DNA of 64,000 nucleotides, from assembly GCA_029783825.1 (NCBI GenBank), contig JAREIK010003424.1:169767-233766 (forward strand). Reading direction: 5' to 3'. Shown here piece by piece: positions 12,951 through 26,886 of the stretch. The number at the start of each line of letters is the position of its first letter. Position 1 is the first letter of the stretch. A program made the position numbers and the translations under genes. The DNA is from Sapria himalayana (Eukaryota; Streptophyta; Magnoliopsida; Malpighiales; Rafflesiaceae). Under the pieces are notes generated by a model, which was not told the DNA's origin, did not search any database, and was given only the letters and a program-made list of their open reading frames with translations.

Positions 12951-15403
12951 TAAATCTCATTTTTATTTTTTTCATTATAATTTTAAATATTCATTTTAAT
13001 TTTTTATTTGTTTATTTTTATATAAATATTAATTACAAAATAAATTATAATTTAGACAAATATAATTTAAATAAATTATTTTTCAACAAAAAAATATAGA
13101 TAAACTTATTAAATGAAGAAAAAAATTAAAAACAAAAAATTATTATATAGTAATATATTTTACTTTGTTTTGGAATCATTTTAGATTTTGTAATTATATT
13201 TTAATTGATATCTAACTAATTAATAATAGATTATTAATTCATATTTTGATCAGTACTAGAATATTTATCAATAAAAATATTTATATTTAATATATAAGAT
13301 ATATAAATTTAATAATTATTATAACTAAATATTGTATTCACTTTTAAAAAAAATTTTAAAATTAATATATTTTCAAAGATTATATCCTTTGAACATGAGA
13401 AAAAACAATAAAAAATATTTTTTTCATTATTTCATTATTTAAATAAAATGTATAAATCACTAAATTCCTAAACACTTAAATCACTAAACTACAAAATCTC
13501 GATACCCCTATATAGATAATTTTTTAAAGGGGTATCCCCTAAATAATAATTAATAAATCTCATTTTTATTTGTTTTTATTTTAATTTAAATAATTTATTT
13601 TGATTGTTTAGTTTTTTATTTATATATATATATTAATTATAAAATAAATTATGAGTTAAAAATATAATTTATAAAAATTATTTTTCATCAAAAATAGATA
13701 AGCTTATAAAAGAATAAAAACTTAAAAACAAATAATTATTATTAAGTAATATATTTTGCTTTTCTTTTGAATCATTTTAGGTTTTGATATTATATTTAAG
13801 TAATATCAATCTTATCCATAATAGATTTTTAATTTATTTTTTGATAATTATTAGAATATTTATAAATACAATTATTTATATTGAATTTATATGATATATA
13901 ATTATTATGATTATTATAAATAAATATTTATTCACTTTTGAAAAAAAATTTAAAAATTATTATATTTTCAAAGGTTATAATCTTTGAAAATATCAAAAAA
14001 TAATAAAAATAATTTTTTTTTATTTTTTTTCTTAAATAAAACCTATAAACCACTAAATGCATACATAGTTAAATCAGTAAACTCTTATACCCCATATTTC
14101 CTAAATATATAAACCATTAAACTGCTATATACTACTTAATAATTAATAAATCTAATTTTTATTTCTATTTATTATTATTTTAAATATTCATTTTAATTAT
14201 TTATTAGTTTATTTTTATTAAAATATTTATTACAAAATAAAGTATGAGTGCGACAAATATAATTTAATTAATTTATTTTTAATAAAAAAAATATATGGTT
14301 ATAAAAGAAATAAAAATTTAAAAATTAAAAATTATTATCCAGTAATATATTTTATTTAATTTTGAATCAATTTGGGTTTTGTAAATATTTTTTAATTAAT
14401 ATCAATCTTTTTATTAATAGTTTATTAATTTAATTTTTGATCATTATTATATTGTCTATCAATAAAATTATTTATATTTAATTTATATGATATATAATAT
14501 TATTATTAATATTATAACTAATTATTGTATTCACATTTCAAAAAATTATAAATATTAATATATTTTCAAAGGTTAACCTATGAAAATGTTAACAAATTAT
14601 AGAAAATTTTTTTGTTATGTTATTTTTTATATAAAACCTATAAACCACTAAAAGCCTAAAAACATTAATTGTTTAACTCCTAACGACAAAACCTCTAAAT
14701 AACTTAAACTATTAAACTATTATACATTAATAATAAATCTTAAATCTCTTTTTAATTTTTATTCAGAATAATTTTAAATTTCTATTTTAATTATTTATCA
14801 GTTTATTTTTATAGAAATATTAATTATAAAATAAATTATAAGTGAGACGGATCTAATTTAAATTAAACCTATATCCCTAAATAAAAAATAATAAATAATA
14901 AATCTCATATTTTTTTATTATAATTTTAAATATTCATTTTAATTATTTATTTGTTTTATTATATATAAATATTAATTACAAAATAAATTATGGGTTATAC
15001 AAATATAATTTATATAAATTATTTTTCATCAAAAAAATATAGATAAACTTATTAAAATAATAAAAAATTCAAAATCAAAAAATTATTATATAGTAATATG
15101 TTTTTCTTTGCTTCTGAATCATTTTAAGATTTGTAATTCTATTTTAATTAATATCTATCTTATTATTAATGGATTTTTAATTTATTTTTTGATTATTATT
15201 AGAATATTTATCAATAAAATTGTTTATATTGAATATATATAATATATAAATATAATGATTAGTATAACTAAATATTGTATTCACATTTGAAAAACATTTT
15301 TTTTTATTTTCAATGGTTATAACCTTTGAAAAAATCAAAAAATAATAAAAATTAATTTTTTGTTATTTTATTTGTTAAATAAAACTTATAAACCACTCAA
15401 TGC
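12951..15403 (+). repeat. AT-rich satellite array, forward block 3
   Basis: Tracts lie near 13,445 (F), 14,035 (A), 14,628 (B), 14,866 (short junction S) and 15,381 (A). The last is cut by the hAT element after CCACTCAATGC. Nothing coding is seen. Confidence 0.92.
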
Positions 15404-16372
15404 TATGGGGTGCTCATTGGAATGGACGGGATGGGGATTACAAATCTCCAATCCCTTCCCATAGTTCAGAGATTTTTTTTTGAAGATCCAGACCCATCCC
15501 ATTGGTTGAAAATATTGGGATGGGACAGGACGGAGATCAGGTATTTTGGGTAGGATAAAATGGTTCCAGTACGGAACAGAGTTCGGACATTCTTTTCAAT
15601 TTATTTTCTTCAAACCGGCCAAGTTAGTTCATGTCGAAACCTTTTGTTGTACTATTTATCATTCCTTAGTTATATATCTTTCAAACTCAAATTGGGTCAA
15701 TTTTGTTTTGTCAAATAGGCAGAATACCACAAATGAGTTCCATTACCTTGTCAAAAGCTTCGAAGTGCAGAAAAGGATAGAAATGTTAAATAGAATGGGA
15801 CCGAGTTGTGTGCTTTATTTGGTTCTTTGTTTTTTCACAAGTTGCCTTTGTTCAGCCGAGTGAAAGTTAACCATAATCGCAATACTACATTTTTTAAACA
15901 ATAACTTAAAATATTAAGGAATAGCTAAAGATGACCACAAACATTGGTAGCATCAATTACTACTTAAGTAATTGCTAAAATTAGGCAGCTTAATATAATA
16001 AAAAAAACAACTAATAAAAACCATGATAATAATCATTTCAAAGGTGTGTCCCGGAACAAAAACGAAAATCCAAACCCAATTAATAATCTCTTCTACAACT
16101 CCTCCCTTTTCATCCTCCACTATAGAAGGAGAACCAAAGATGAAAACCTATTAATCATGTAGACATAAATTTCTATGATGAAAGAGTAATAAAAAAACAA
16201 AATATTACCTTATAAAATTTAATACACCCATTCCAAATTTAGTTGGCCAACTATAGTTGGAAGAATATTTGGATCTTGTGACCCCTCAAAAAATTGTAAT
16301 TGAACCATATTTTTATTAAATTGAATGAATAAAATAAGTAAAAGTGAAATTAAAATTTACAATATTTTTATA
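15404..16372. other. Non-coding 3' part of the hAT element
   Basis: This lies downstream of the transposase reading frame. It holds the subterminal GGGATGGG-like words and otherwise unremarkable AT-rich sequence. A 105-codon plus-strand frame (15,546-15,863) has a hydrophobic end but no recognised domain and no second copy in the window, so it is not called. The part from about 16,164 onward is shared with the second hAT copy; the part before it is not. Confidence 0.6.
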
Positions 16373-18510
16373 CTAACCTGATTCATTATCATCAAGGTCT
16401 TGATCTAATTCTTCAATTTCAATAGGTTTGTTTCAGCATCTCAACCAATCTTGTAGACATATGAGAACTTCAGCTGTAATAGGTGTTAAAGAACTCCTAA
16501 ATTTATCTTAAGTTCTCTCCCCAGTGCTAAATGTAGATTTCTAGGCCACAGTAGATGCTTGGATAGAAAATACATTCCTGGCTACATTTGCCAAAGAAGG
16601 ATACCTGACCTCATTTACCTTCCACCAGTTTAGAAGATAAAATCAATTCTATTTTTTTCAAGTTTGTCCTCCAAGTACCAATCCAACTCTTCCAAAGATG
16701 CAACTTCTTGTTCTTTCTCCAATTCAACAAAAAAAATCATCAACATAAGTATCACTACCATCAAAGAAATCATCATTTTTCTTCAACATAGTAGAAGAGA
16801 AATCATCTTCTTTTGATTCATCTTCATTTAAATCTTTATAATCATCCATCATCTCATTTAAAGCATTTATAACTTTTTTTCAACAAATTTTTAGCTAATT
16901 CCTTTCCATAATGCTAAGTGTACTTATCCTTGAGATATTTGAGCTTATATCTTGGATCCAACACAACTGCTACAAAAAGCATAATATTTATTGACTGAAT
17001 AGAACCCCAATATTTGTTGAATTTATGTCTCATTTTAATACCCATTTCAGACACCATTGAATCTCTACTATTTTCACAAAGCTCAATTTTTTCAAAATTC
17101 GAATAATCTCATGAAAATAAACAGTAGAGGTAGAATATTATGAGCCAGAAAATTTACAAGTTACCTCATAAAAAGTTTTCAAGAAACGAGACAAAATTTT
17201 GGCGTTTGTTCAGTCTCTCTCAGTTGGAACGTTTAAACAAAAGTCTTTCAAAAACCTTTTGTCTTTGTCCTCCAACTTATCAAATTCTTTTTGATATTTT
17301 ATATCAGTTTGTAGCATCAAATATGTCGAATTCCATATTGTATGACAATCTAATTGCAATGAAGATCCATATGTCAAGTTTGCTTCTTCAACACATAACT
17401 TATACATATATAATCTTTTAGGACTGCTCCTCACATATTTCACCACACCTCTAATTTTTTGAATAGCACCCTTAACTATTACAATGTCATCTCTAACAAT
17501 TAAGTTAGGATATGAGCACAACATCTCATATGAAAATGCTCGCCTCTCAAATGTACAACACTTTTCTTTGCAAGCCTTTTTTTCATTTGTTCAACTGTAA
17601 CATCATTATTATATGCATTGTCAACAGTAATGCACATCAACTTTCTCAAACCTCATTCATTCATGCAAAACTCAATAGCATTTCTAATATTAACTCCAGA
17701 ATGACTTTTAATTACACAAAAGTTCAAAAGCCTTTTATGCATATTCCAATGAGAATCAATGAAATGAATAGTCAAATATATATAAAACAAAATTTGAATG
17801 CTAGTCCAAGTGTCGGTAGTCAATGAAACTCTACAACAATGAGATGATATACTATCAAATAATTTCTTCTTTTCCTTCACAAACAAAGAAAAACAATTCT
17901 TCAATATAGAGTGCCTAGATGGAATTTTAAATTAAGGCACACAAACTTCACAAAACTCCTTAAATTCATCCTTCTCAACAAAACAAAAAGACAATTCAAC
18001 TTTTATGATCATTTTCACCAAAGCCTCTCTAACTAGTTGTTGATCAAATTTCCAACAAGTTAATTTGTTATCGTCTGAACTAGTACCTTTAGTGAAACTC
18101 AACAAAGATTGTGACTTGTCTTTACCTTTGTGAGCTTCTACTAATTCTTTTTTGTGTGGAAATTTTCTACAAGTCTCTCTTAAGTATTTTTATAAACCCG
18201 AAGTACCTTGATCACTTTTTGCCAAATATTCTTTTTTATACCATATACAAGATGCCCTACCAGTTTCATTTCCCTCCGAATCAACTAATATCTCATAAAT
18301 TTCCCAAACAGCAGACATAAACTTTTTATGAGCTTGAGGTTCAGATGTACATTGTCTTTCTTTTACAATTTGAATTGAAGAACCTACCATAACAATAGGA
18401 GGGTTTGTGAAAGGATGATGATTAGATTTACCAGTACTTTGATCATTTGAGATGTGATCATCTTCAATTTATTGTATTTTTTGTTTACTGCTGGATTGTG
18501 CCATCTTCAT
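16373..18510 (-). pseudogene. hAT transposase pseudogene
   Basis: The reverse-strand reading frame starts at MKMAQSSSKQ (18,510) and would span about 710 codons, near the usual length for plant BED-type hAT transposases. Domains in order: a damaged BED zinc finger at 18,190-18,350 (VWEIYEI..., CIWYKKEYLAKS, GTSGL; the second Cys reads W and the His position reads Y); the RNase-H-like part with TDTWTS and the downstream LTIHFIDSHW (17,760-17,820); TVDNAYNND (about 17,610); a DUF4413-like middle segment with VVLDPRYKLKYL (about 16,950); and a C-terminal hATC region with NWWKVNEVRYPS (about 16,620). It is broken by stops (after KQKIQ, after TSGL, after FCMNE) and by a frameshift near 17,497. The conserved YE before STFSTG reads stop-K, so the catalytic Glu is gone. 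Not functional. Confidence 0.9.
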
Positions 18511-19093
18511 TTCCATTAATTAATATGATATGTTAAACATAAATACATATAAATATTTCAAACAAGCAAGCTCTACAAAATGGATTGTAACACATTCAGC
18601 CCACTTATTCGGCCCAACAACAACACCTCAACCAATACTCAACAAAACTGACTGAGACACATAATAATAATAATTAATCACTCAATTCTCGTCAGAAAAA
18701 CAAACCAAAAGGCTAGTGGCATCTGAGACATGGTGGAGGCAACCAGAAGTGCGACGGACAAGGGCTGAACCTAACTAAACATGGCTGAACGGCATGAGGT
18801 GGCCTGCTACTCGTCGAAACAGCAATAGGTGCGTCAGAATTGGATGGGCAGTAGAGGAATTGGTGGCATCTACATGTTATATATATATAAATTCCTGGTT
18901 CTAGTATCGGTTTTTTAGGATGGGACGGTTCTCGGGATGGATATAGCTTAAGATCTGGAACCAATGCAAAAGAAAAAATACGTAACAGAATGGGGCGGGA
19001 AAAGTCAAAGGCAACGGATTTTTCTCAGTCCTGATTCTTTGTGGAGAAGATTTGGCTCCGGTCGCGAATCTCCGAGTCCCATAAGAAGCCCTA
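18511..19093 (-). other. 5' non-coding end of the hAT element
   Basis: Between the transposase start and the right terminus lie about 580 bp without a supported gene. This holds a short TATATATATA run near 18,880, GGATGGGACGG-like subterminal words and the right terminal inverted repeat. It is the expected place for the transposase promoter, but no promoter can be named. The two small minus-strand frames here (18,713-18,964 and 18,901-19,158) have no recognisable domain, and the second runs out of the element into satellite. Confidence 0.55.
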
Positions 19094-21711
19094 CTAAATA
19101 GATATAAAGTTAAATCAATAAACACCAAACCCCCGTAATTCCTAAATACATAAACCATTAAACCGCTAAATACTACTTAATAATTAATAAATCTATTTTT
19201 TATTGCTATTTATTATATTTTTAATTATTCATTTTAATTATTTAATAGTGTATTTATTTAGAAATATTTATTACAAAATAAATTATGAGTTGGACAAATA
19301 TAATTTAAATAATATATTATTTATCTAATAAAAATATACGCTTATAAAAGAAGTATAAATTTAAAAATTAAAAATTATTATCAAGTAATATTAGTTACTT
19401 TAATTTTGAATCAATTTGGGTTTTGTAAATATTTTTTAATTAATACCTATCTTAATATTAATAGTTTATAAATTTTATTTTTGATCATTATTATAATATC
19501 TATCAATAAAATTATTTATATTAAATTTATATGATATATAATTATTAATATTATTATAACAAAATATTGTATTAAAATTTCAAAAAATTTTAAATATTAT
19601 TATATTTTAAAATGTTATAACCTATGAAAATGATAAAAAATTATAGAACTTTTTTTTTGTTATTTTATTTATTTAAATAAAACCTATAAACCACTAAAAG
19701 CCTAAAAACATAAATCACTAAACTCCTAACGACAAAACCTCTAAATACCTAAATCATTAAACTGGTATACATTAATAATAAATCATTAATCTCATTTAAA
19801 TTTTTATACATTATAATTTTAAATTTTTATTAAAATTATTTATCAATTTATTTTATAGAAATATTAATTACAAAATAAATTATTAGTGAGACAAATCTAA
19901 TTTAAATTAAACCAGTATCCCTAAATAATAAATAATAAATCTCATTTTTTTTCATTTTAATTTTAAATATTCTTCGTAATTATTTATTTATTTATTTATA
20001 TATAAATATTAATCACAAAATAAATTGAGTTAGACAAATATAATTTATATAAATTATTTTTCATCAAAAATTTATTGATATACTTTTTAAAAAAAAAATT
20101 TCCAAACAAAAAATTATTATATAGTAATATATTTTGCTTTTCTTCTGAATCATTTTAGGTTTTGTAATTATATTTTAATTGATATCTATCTTATTAATAA
20201 TAGATTATTAATTTATTTATTGATCATTATTAGAATATTTATCAATAAAATTGTTTATATTGAATTTATATGATATATAAATATAATGATTATTATAACT
20301 AAGTATTGTATTCACATTTAAAAAAATTTAAAAATTATTATATTTTCTAAGGTTATAACCTTTGAAAATATTAAAAAATAATAAAAATAAAATAACTATT
20401 ATTTTATTTTTTTAATAAAACCTATAAACTACTAAATACACACACAGTTAAATCAGTAAACTCCTAAACCTCGTAATGCCTAAATACATAAACCATTAAA
20501 TCGTTATATACTACTTAATAATTAATAAATCTAATTTTTATTTCTATTTATTATAATTTTAAATATTCATTTTAATTATTTATTAGTTTATTTTTATATA
20601 AATATTTATTACAAATTAAATTATGAGAGCGACATATATATTTTAATTAATTTATTTTTAATCAAAAAATATATATGATTATAAAAGAAGTAAAAATTTA
20701 AAAATTAAAAATTATTATCCAGTAATATATCTTACTTTAATTTTGAATCAATTTGGGTTTTGTAAATATTTTTTAATTAATATCAATCTTTTTATTAATA
20801 GTTTATTAATTTAAATTTTGATCATAATTATATTATCTATAAATAAAATTGTTTATATTGACTTTATATGATATATAATTATAAATATTATTATAACTAA
20901 ATATTGTATTCACATTTAAAAAAATTTTAAATATTATTATATTTTCAAAGGTTATAATCTTAAAAAATGAGAAAGATTACAAAAAATAAATTTTTTGTTA
21001 TTTCTTTTTTAAATAAAACTTATAGACCACTAAATGTTTACTTACTTAAATAGTAACTCATAAAACCCGAAACCCCTAAATACATAAACCTTATAACAGC
21101 TGTATACTACTTAATAAATAATAAATCTCATTTTTATTTCTATTTATTATAATTTTAAATATTCATTTTAATTATTTATATTTTAATTTTTTAGAAAAAT
21201 TAATTACAAAATAAATTTCGAGTGAGACAGATATTATTTAAATAATTTATTTTTAATCATAAAAAAATATAAGCTTATAAAATGAAGAAAAATTTTAAAA
21301 ATTAAATATTATTATTTAGTAATATATTTTGATTTGATTTTGAATCATTTTGTATTATGTAAATATATTTTAATTAATATTTATATTATTAATAATAGTT
21401 TATTATTTAATTTTTGATCCTTATTATAATATCTATCATTAAAATTATTTATATTGAATTTATATGATATATAATTAGTTTGATTAATATAATTATACAT
21501 TGTATTCACATTTCAAAAAATTTTTAAAATTATTTTATTTTCTAAAATTATAACCTTTGAAAATCAAAAAAAATCAAAAAAAGATTTTTAAATTTTTATT
21601 ATATAAATAAAACCTATAAATCACTAAATGTCTAAAAACATAAATTGCTAAACTCCTAATCAATAAAACCCCTAAATAATCGATCCTTTAAACTGGTATA
21701 TCATATATAAT
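19094..21711 (+). repeat. AT-rich satellite array, forward block 4
   Basis: The subtype A tract resumes at once after the hAT element. Further tracts lie near 19,676 (B), 19,905 (S), 20,415 (A), 21,015 (G) and 21,610 (H). G-H with its LTR matches 8,461-9,728 closely, including the CCTAAATAATCGATCC wording. Nothing coding is seen. Confidence 0.92.
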
Positions 21712-22284
21712 TATTGGGTAATTGTGCTTCCATGGTACTGAGATTGAGATACAGAAACACAGAAACAACAGAAAATGAGTAATATATATATCCCAATTCA
21801 GCAACCATCCATGATAGAATCAAAAAATGACATATAAACACCGAAAATAATGTGGTTCGCTAGTCGCTCAGTATGATTAGCTAAATCCACCAGAAAATGC
21901 TTATGCGTTACAGATTAAAGCAACAGAAATGTCTTACAGAATGCATCACTTAGAATAGTCACGATAAATCGCAGAGAGAGAAGAGAGAGAGATGATGAAC
22001 AGTTCCATGGGTCCAAAAAAAGCCACCCGAAAATAAAATTACAAAACATTTTATATTAAAATTTCTCTCGGTTCATTTAACCGGAGTGGGTCGGATCATG
22101 AGACGGGTCAGGCTCTACTCCAATTTGGGCCCACTGTCCTATCAACAAGACCATCATTATTGTGCTATTGCTGTATTCCCGGCCTCTTAATATTCCCTTT
22201 CCTGCACTTACATGAAAATATTAAAAAAGAATAAATATTTGGTTATACAATCAGATTATCAAAAAATAGTTTACATATATAGCA
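21712..22284 (+). mobile_element. Solo LTR, Copia-like (copy 2, co-duplicated)
   Basis: This is the same 573-bp LTR as at 9153 with scattered substitutions; its first dinucleotide is now TA instead of TG (TATTGGGTAATTGTGC). It ends ATATATAGCA. ATAAT flanks both sides (21707-21711 and 22285-22289), in the same monomer position as copy 1. The neighbouring satellite shares private variants with copy 1, such as TTAGTCAGACAAATA just downstream. Both LTRs therefore descend from one insertion that was later duplicated with its surroundings. Confidence 0.85.
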
Positions 22285-22980
22285 ATAATAAATCTTAAAT
22301 CTCATTTTAATTTTGATTCATTATAATTTTAAATATTCATTTTAAATATTTATTAGTTTATTTTATATATAAATATTAATTACAAAATAAATAATTAGTC
22401 AGACAAATATAATATTAATAATTTACTTTTAATAAAAAAAATATAATCTTATAAAAAGAAGTAAAAATTTAAAAACAAAAAATTATTATTTAGTAATATA
22501 TTTTACATTGATTTCGAATCATTTTAAGTTTTGTAATTATATTTTAATTTATATCTATCATATTAATAATAGTTTATTAATTTATTTTTTGATAATTGAT
22601 ATCATATCTATCAATAAAATTATTTATGATTAGTTTATATTATATATAATTATAATGATTATCATTACTAAATATTTTATTCACATTTTAAAATAATTTT
22701 AAAATTATTATATTTTCAAATGTTATAACATTTGAAAATGTGAAAAAATAACAAAAATAATTTTTGTTGTTATTTCATTGTTTAAATAAATCTTTTAAAC
22801 AACTAAATGCCAAAATACTTAATCAATAACTCCTAAATCTCAAAAACCCTAAATAGATAATCATTTTAAATCAATATACCCTAAATAATAAATAATAAAT
22901 CTCAATATTATTTTTTTCATTATAAATTAAAATATTCATTATATTTACTTTATTCGTTTCTTATTATATTTTTGTTATTA
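22285..22980 (+). repeat. AT-rich satellite array, forward block 5
   Basis: One body plus a subtype E tract near 22,790-22,890, then the start of another body that is broken at the orientation switch near 22,980. Contains a 28-bp perfect palindrome at 22,712-22,739. Confidence 0.9.
22712..22739. repeat. 28-bp perfect palindrome with paired substitutions
   Basis: The left half ATTTTCAAATGTTA is mirrored exactly on the right. The usual monomer version has AAAGG in the left half and CCTTT in the right. Here the left has AAATG and the right has CATTT, so both arms changed in step and base pairing was kept. Confidence 0.85.
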
Positions 22981-25900
22981 CAGATAAATTATTTAGATTA
23001 TATTTATCTTACTCATAATTTATTTTGTAATTTATAATTCTATAATAATAAACTACTAAATAATTAAAATGAATATATATAATTATAATGAATAAAAATA
23101 AAATAGAGATTTATTATTTATTATTCAGGATATACCGGTTTAATAGTTTAAGTATTTAGGTGTTTTTTGGTTCACGAGTTTAGTGATTTAATTGTTTAGA
23201 CCTTTAGTGATTTATAGTTTTTTTTAAGAATGAAAAAAAAAATTTAATTTTTTGATTTTTTTTAATTTTTGAAGGTTATAACCTTTGAAATTAAAATAAT
23301 ATTTAATTTTTTTTAATGTGAATATAATATTTAGTTATTATAATCTTTATAATTATATATACTGTAAACGTAATATAAATAATTTTATTGATAGATATTA
23401 TAATAATGATTAATAAATAAATTAATAAAATTGTATTTATAAGAATGATATTAATTAAAATATAATTGTAGAATCAAAATTGATTCAAAATCAAAATAAG
23501 ATATATTATTAAATAATAATTTTATATTTTTAAAATTTTTCCTCTTTTTATGAGCATTTTTTTGATGAAAAATAAATTATTTAAATTATATATGTCTCAC
23601 TAATAATTTATTTTGTAATTAATATTTCTATAAAAATAAATTGATAAATAATTAAAATGAATATTTAAAATTATAATGAATACTAATAAAACTGAGATTT
23701 ATGATTTATTATTTAGACTATACTAATTTAATGTTTTAAGTATTTATGGGCTTCGGGTTTTAGGAGTTTAGTCATTTTAGTATTAAGTCATTTAGTGGTT
23801 TATAGGTTTTATATAAAAAATAAAATAACAAAAAATTGTTTTTTGTTATTTTTTATAATTTTTGATGGTTATAACCTTTGAAAATATAATAATTTGTAAT
23901 TTTTTTTGTGAAAAGTGAATACAATATGAAATTATAATGATCATAATAATTATATATCATATAAATTCAATATAAACTATTTTATTGAATTTTATTATAA
24001 TAATGTTCATAAAAAAGTAATAACAAATTATTAATAAGATAAATATTGTTTAAAATATATTTGCAAAACCTAAAATGACTCAAAATCAAAGTGGAATATT
24101 TTACTAAATATTAATTTTAAATTTTAAATTTGTATATCCATTTATAAGCCTATATATTTTTTGATGAAAAATAAATTATTTAAATTATATTTGTCTCACT
24201 ATTAATTTATTTTTTAATTTATATTTTTATAAAATTAAACTAATAAATAATTAAAATGTATATTTAAAATTATAATGAATACTAATAAAAATGAGATTTA
24301 TGATTTATTATTTAGGGTATAACTATTTAATTGTTTATGTTTTTTGTGGTTATGGGGTTAACGAGTTTATTGATTTATATGTTTACACATTTTTGTGTTT
24401 ATAGGTTTTATTTAATCAATGAAATAACAAAAAATTATTTTTATGAATTTTCATGATTTTCAAAGGTCATAACCTTTGAAAATATAATAATTTTTTAATA
24501 GTTATAAAATATGAATACAATACTTAGTTATAATAAGCTTAAAAATTATATTTGTTGTAGATTCAATATAAAAAATGTATTAATATATTTTATAAAAATG
24601 ATCAAAGAATAAATTAATAAACTATTATTAATAAGATAGATATTAATTAAAATATATTTGCAGAACCCAAAATAATTCAAAATCAAAATAAATTATATTA
24701 CTAAATAAAATTTTAAATTTTTGAAATTTTGTTAATTTTTATAAGCTTATTTTTTTTAATAAAAAATAATTTATTAAATCATATCTGTCTCACTCATTAT
24801 TTAATTTCTAATTAATATTTCTATAAAAATAAACTAAAAAATAATTAAAATGAATATTTAAAATTATAATGAATAAAATAAAAATGAGATTTTTTATTTA
24901 TTATTTAGGTTATATAGGTTTAATGGTTTAAGTATTTAGGAAATTTTGGTGTTTAGGAGTGTAGAGATTTAAATGTTTAGGCATTTAGTGGTTTTTAAGG
25001 TTTTATTTAAATAATAAAATAAATAAAATTATTTTTGTGATTTTTTATCATTTTTGAAGGTTATAACCTTTGAAAATATAATAATTTTTAAATTTTTTTT
25101 AAATGTAAATATAATATTTAGTTATAATAACTTAATAATTATAAGACATTTTAATTGAATATAAGTAATTTTATTGTTCGATATTATAAAAATGATCAAA
25201 TAATAAATTAATATACTATTCTTAATAAGATTGATGGTAATTAAAATATAATTGCAAAACTGATATATAATGATTCAAAATCAAAGTAAAATATATTACT
25301 AAATAATAATTTTTTGTTTTTAAATTTTTACTTCTTTTTATAAGCTTATATATATTTTTGATTAAAAATAAATTATTAAAATTATATGTGTCTCACTCAA
25401 TATTTATTTTGTGATTGATATTTCTATAAAAAATAAACTAATAAATAATTAAAATGAATATTTAAAATTATAATGAATACAAATTAAATTGAGATTTCTG
25501 ATTTATTATATGTGGTATATCGATTTAATGGTTTGATTATTAAGGAGCTTTGTCGTGTATGAGTTTATCAATTTATGTTTTTAGGCATTTAGTGGTTTAT
25601 AGGTTTTATTTATATAATAAAAATTTAAAATTCTTGTTTTGATTTTTTCTTATTTTCAAAGTTTATAACATTTGAAAATAAAATAATTTTTAAAATTTTT
25701 TGAAATGTGAATACCATGTATAATTATATTAATCTTACTAATTATATATAATATAAATTCAATATAAACAATTTTAATGATAGATAGTATAATAATGATC
25801 AAAAATTAAATTAATAAACTATTATTAATACTATAAATATTAATTAAAATATATTTAGATAACACAAAATGATTCATAATCAAATCAAAATATATTACTA

Positions 25901-26612
25901 AATAATAATATTTAATTTTCAAATATTTCCTTCTTTTTATAAGCTTATATTTTTTATTGATTAAAAATAAATTATTTAAATAATATTTGTCTCACAAAAT
26001 TTTTTTTGTAATTAATTTTTCTAAAAAATTAAACTAGAAATAATTAAAATGAATATTTAAATTTATAATAAATAGAAATAAAAATGAGATTTTTTTATTT
26101 ATTAATTAGTATATAACTGTTAAAAGGTTTATGTATTTAGGGGTTTCGGGGTTTATGAGCTTACAGATTTAAGTAAGTAAGCATTTAATGATCTATATGT
26201 TTTATTTTAAAAATGAAATTACAAAAAAAATATTTTTATTATTATTTCTCATTTTTTAAGGTTATAACCTTTGAAAATATAATAATTTTTAAATTTCATT
26301 TCAAAAGTGAATACAATATATATTTATAATAATCATAATTATTATATATCATATAAATTCAATATAAATAATTTTATTGATATATATTCTAATAATTTTT
26401 AAATAATAAATTAAAAATCTATTATGAATAAGATTGATATTACTTAAAATATAATATCAAAACATAAAATGATTCAAAAGGAAAATAAAATATACCACTA
26501 AATAAAAATTATTTGTTTTTAAATTTTTATGATTTTTATAAGCTTATCTATTTTTTTATGAAAAATATTTTTAATAAAATATATTTTTAACTCATAATTT
26601 AATTTATAATTA

Positions 26613-26648
26613 ATATATATATATATATTATATATATATATATATATA
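26613..26648. repeat. (TA)n microsatellite in the inverted block
   Basis: Two TA runs separated by a TTA step, at the same place in a subtype F-type body as the forward runs near 8,033 and 62,142. Confidence 0.88.
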
Positions 26649-26858
26649 ACTAAACAATCAAAATGATTTTTTCAAATTATAATGAAAACAAATAAAAATG
26701 AGATTTATTAATTATTATTTAGTGTATACCTGTTTATAGGATTATCTATATAGGGGTATCGGGATTTTGTAGTTTAGTGATTTAAGTGTTTTAAAATTTA
26801 GTGGTTTATAGGTTTTATTTTAACAATGAAATAATAATAAAAAAAATTATTTTTTCAC

Positions 26859-26886
26859 ATTTTCAAAGGTTATAACCTTTGAAAAT
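26859..26886. repeat. 28-bp perfect palindrome (representative)
   Basis: Half-site ATTTTCAAAGGTTA followed by its exact reverse complement, with no spacer. A version of this dyad, perfect or with a few mismatches, is found once in nearly every monomer, just before the second inverted repeat. It can extrude as a cruciform or bind a symmetric protein dimer. Neither activity is shown by sequence alone. Confidence 0.9.

Larger units (their letters stand above)
15404..19093 (-). mobile_element. Degenerate hAT transposon, about 3.7 kb
   Basis: Moderate-G+C DNA splits a subtype A telomere-like tract. The left end reads TATGGGGTGCTC. The right end, on the opposite strand, reads TAGGGCTTCTTATGGG, so the ends form imperfect terminal inverted repeats. 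The flanks CTCAATGC (15396-15403) and CTAAATAG (19094-19101) match at 5 of 8 positions, as an old 8-bp hAT target duplication would. Near each end lie repeated GGGATGGGAC-like words (about 15,425-15,535 and 18,915-19,000), possible subterminal transposase sites. The transposase lies inside on the minus strand. The exact termini are inferred from the point where the satellite resumes. Confidence 0.8.

Noticed and set aside
15546..15863. 105-codon plus-strand frame with hydrophobic C-terminus
   Set aside because: It lies in the non-coding end of the hAT element, has no recognised domain, and is not present in the second hAT copy.
17140..17421. Plus-strand frames at 17,140, 17,512 and 18,111
   Set aside because: They overlap the minus-strand transposase in antisense and have no family resemblance.
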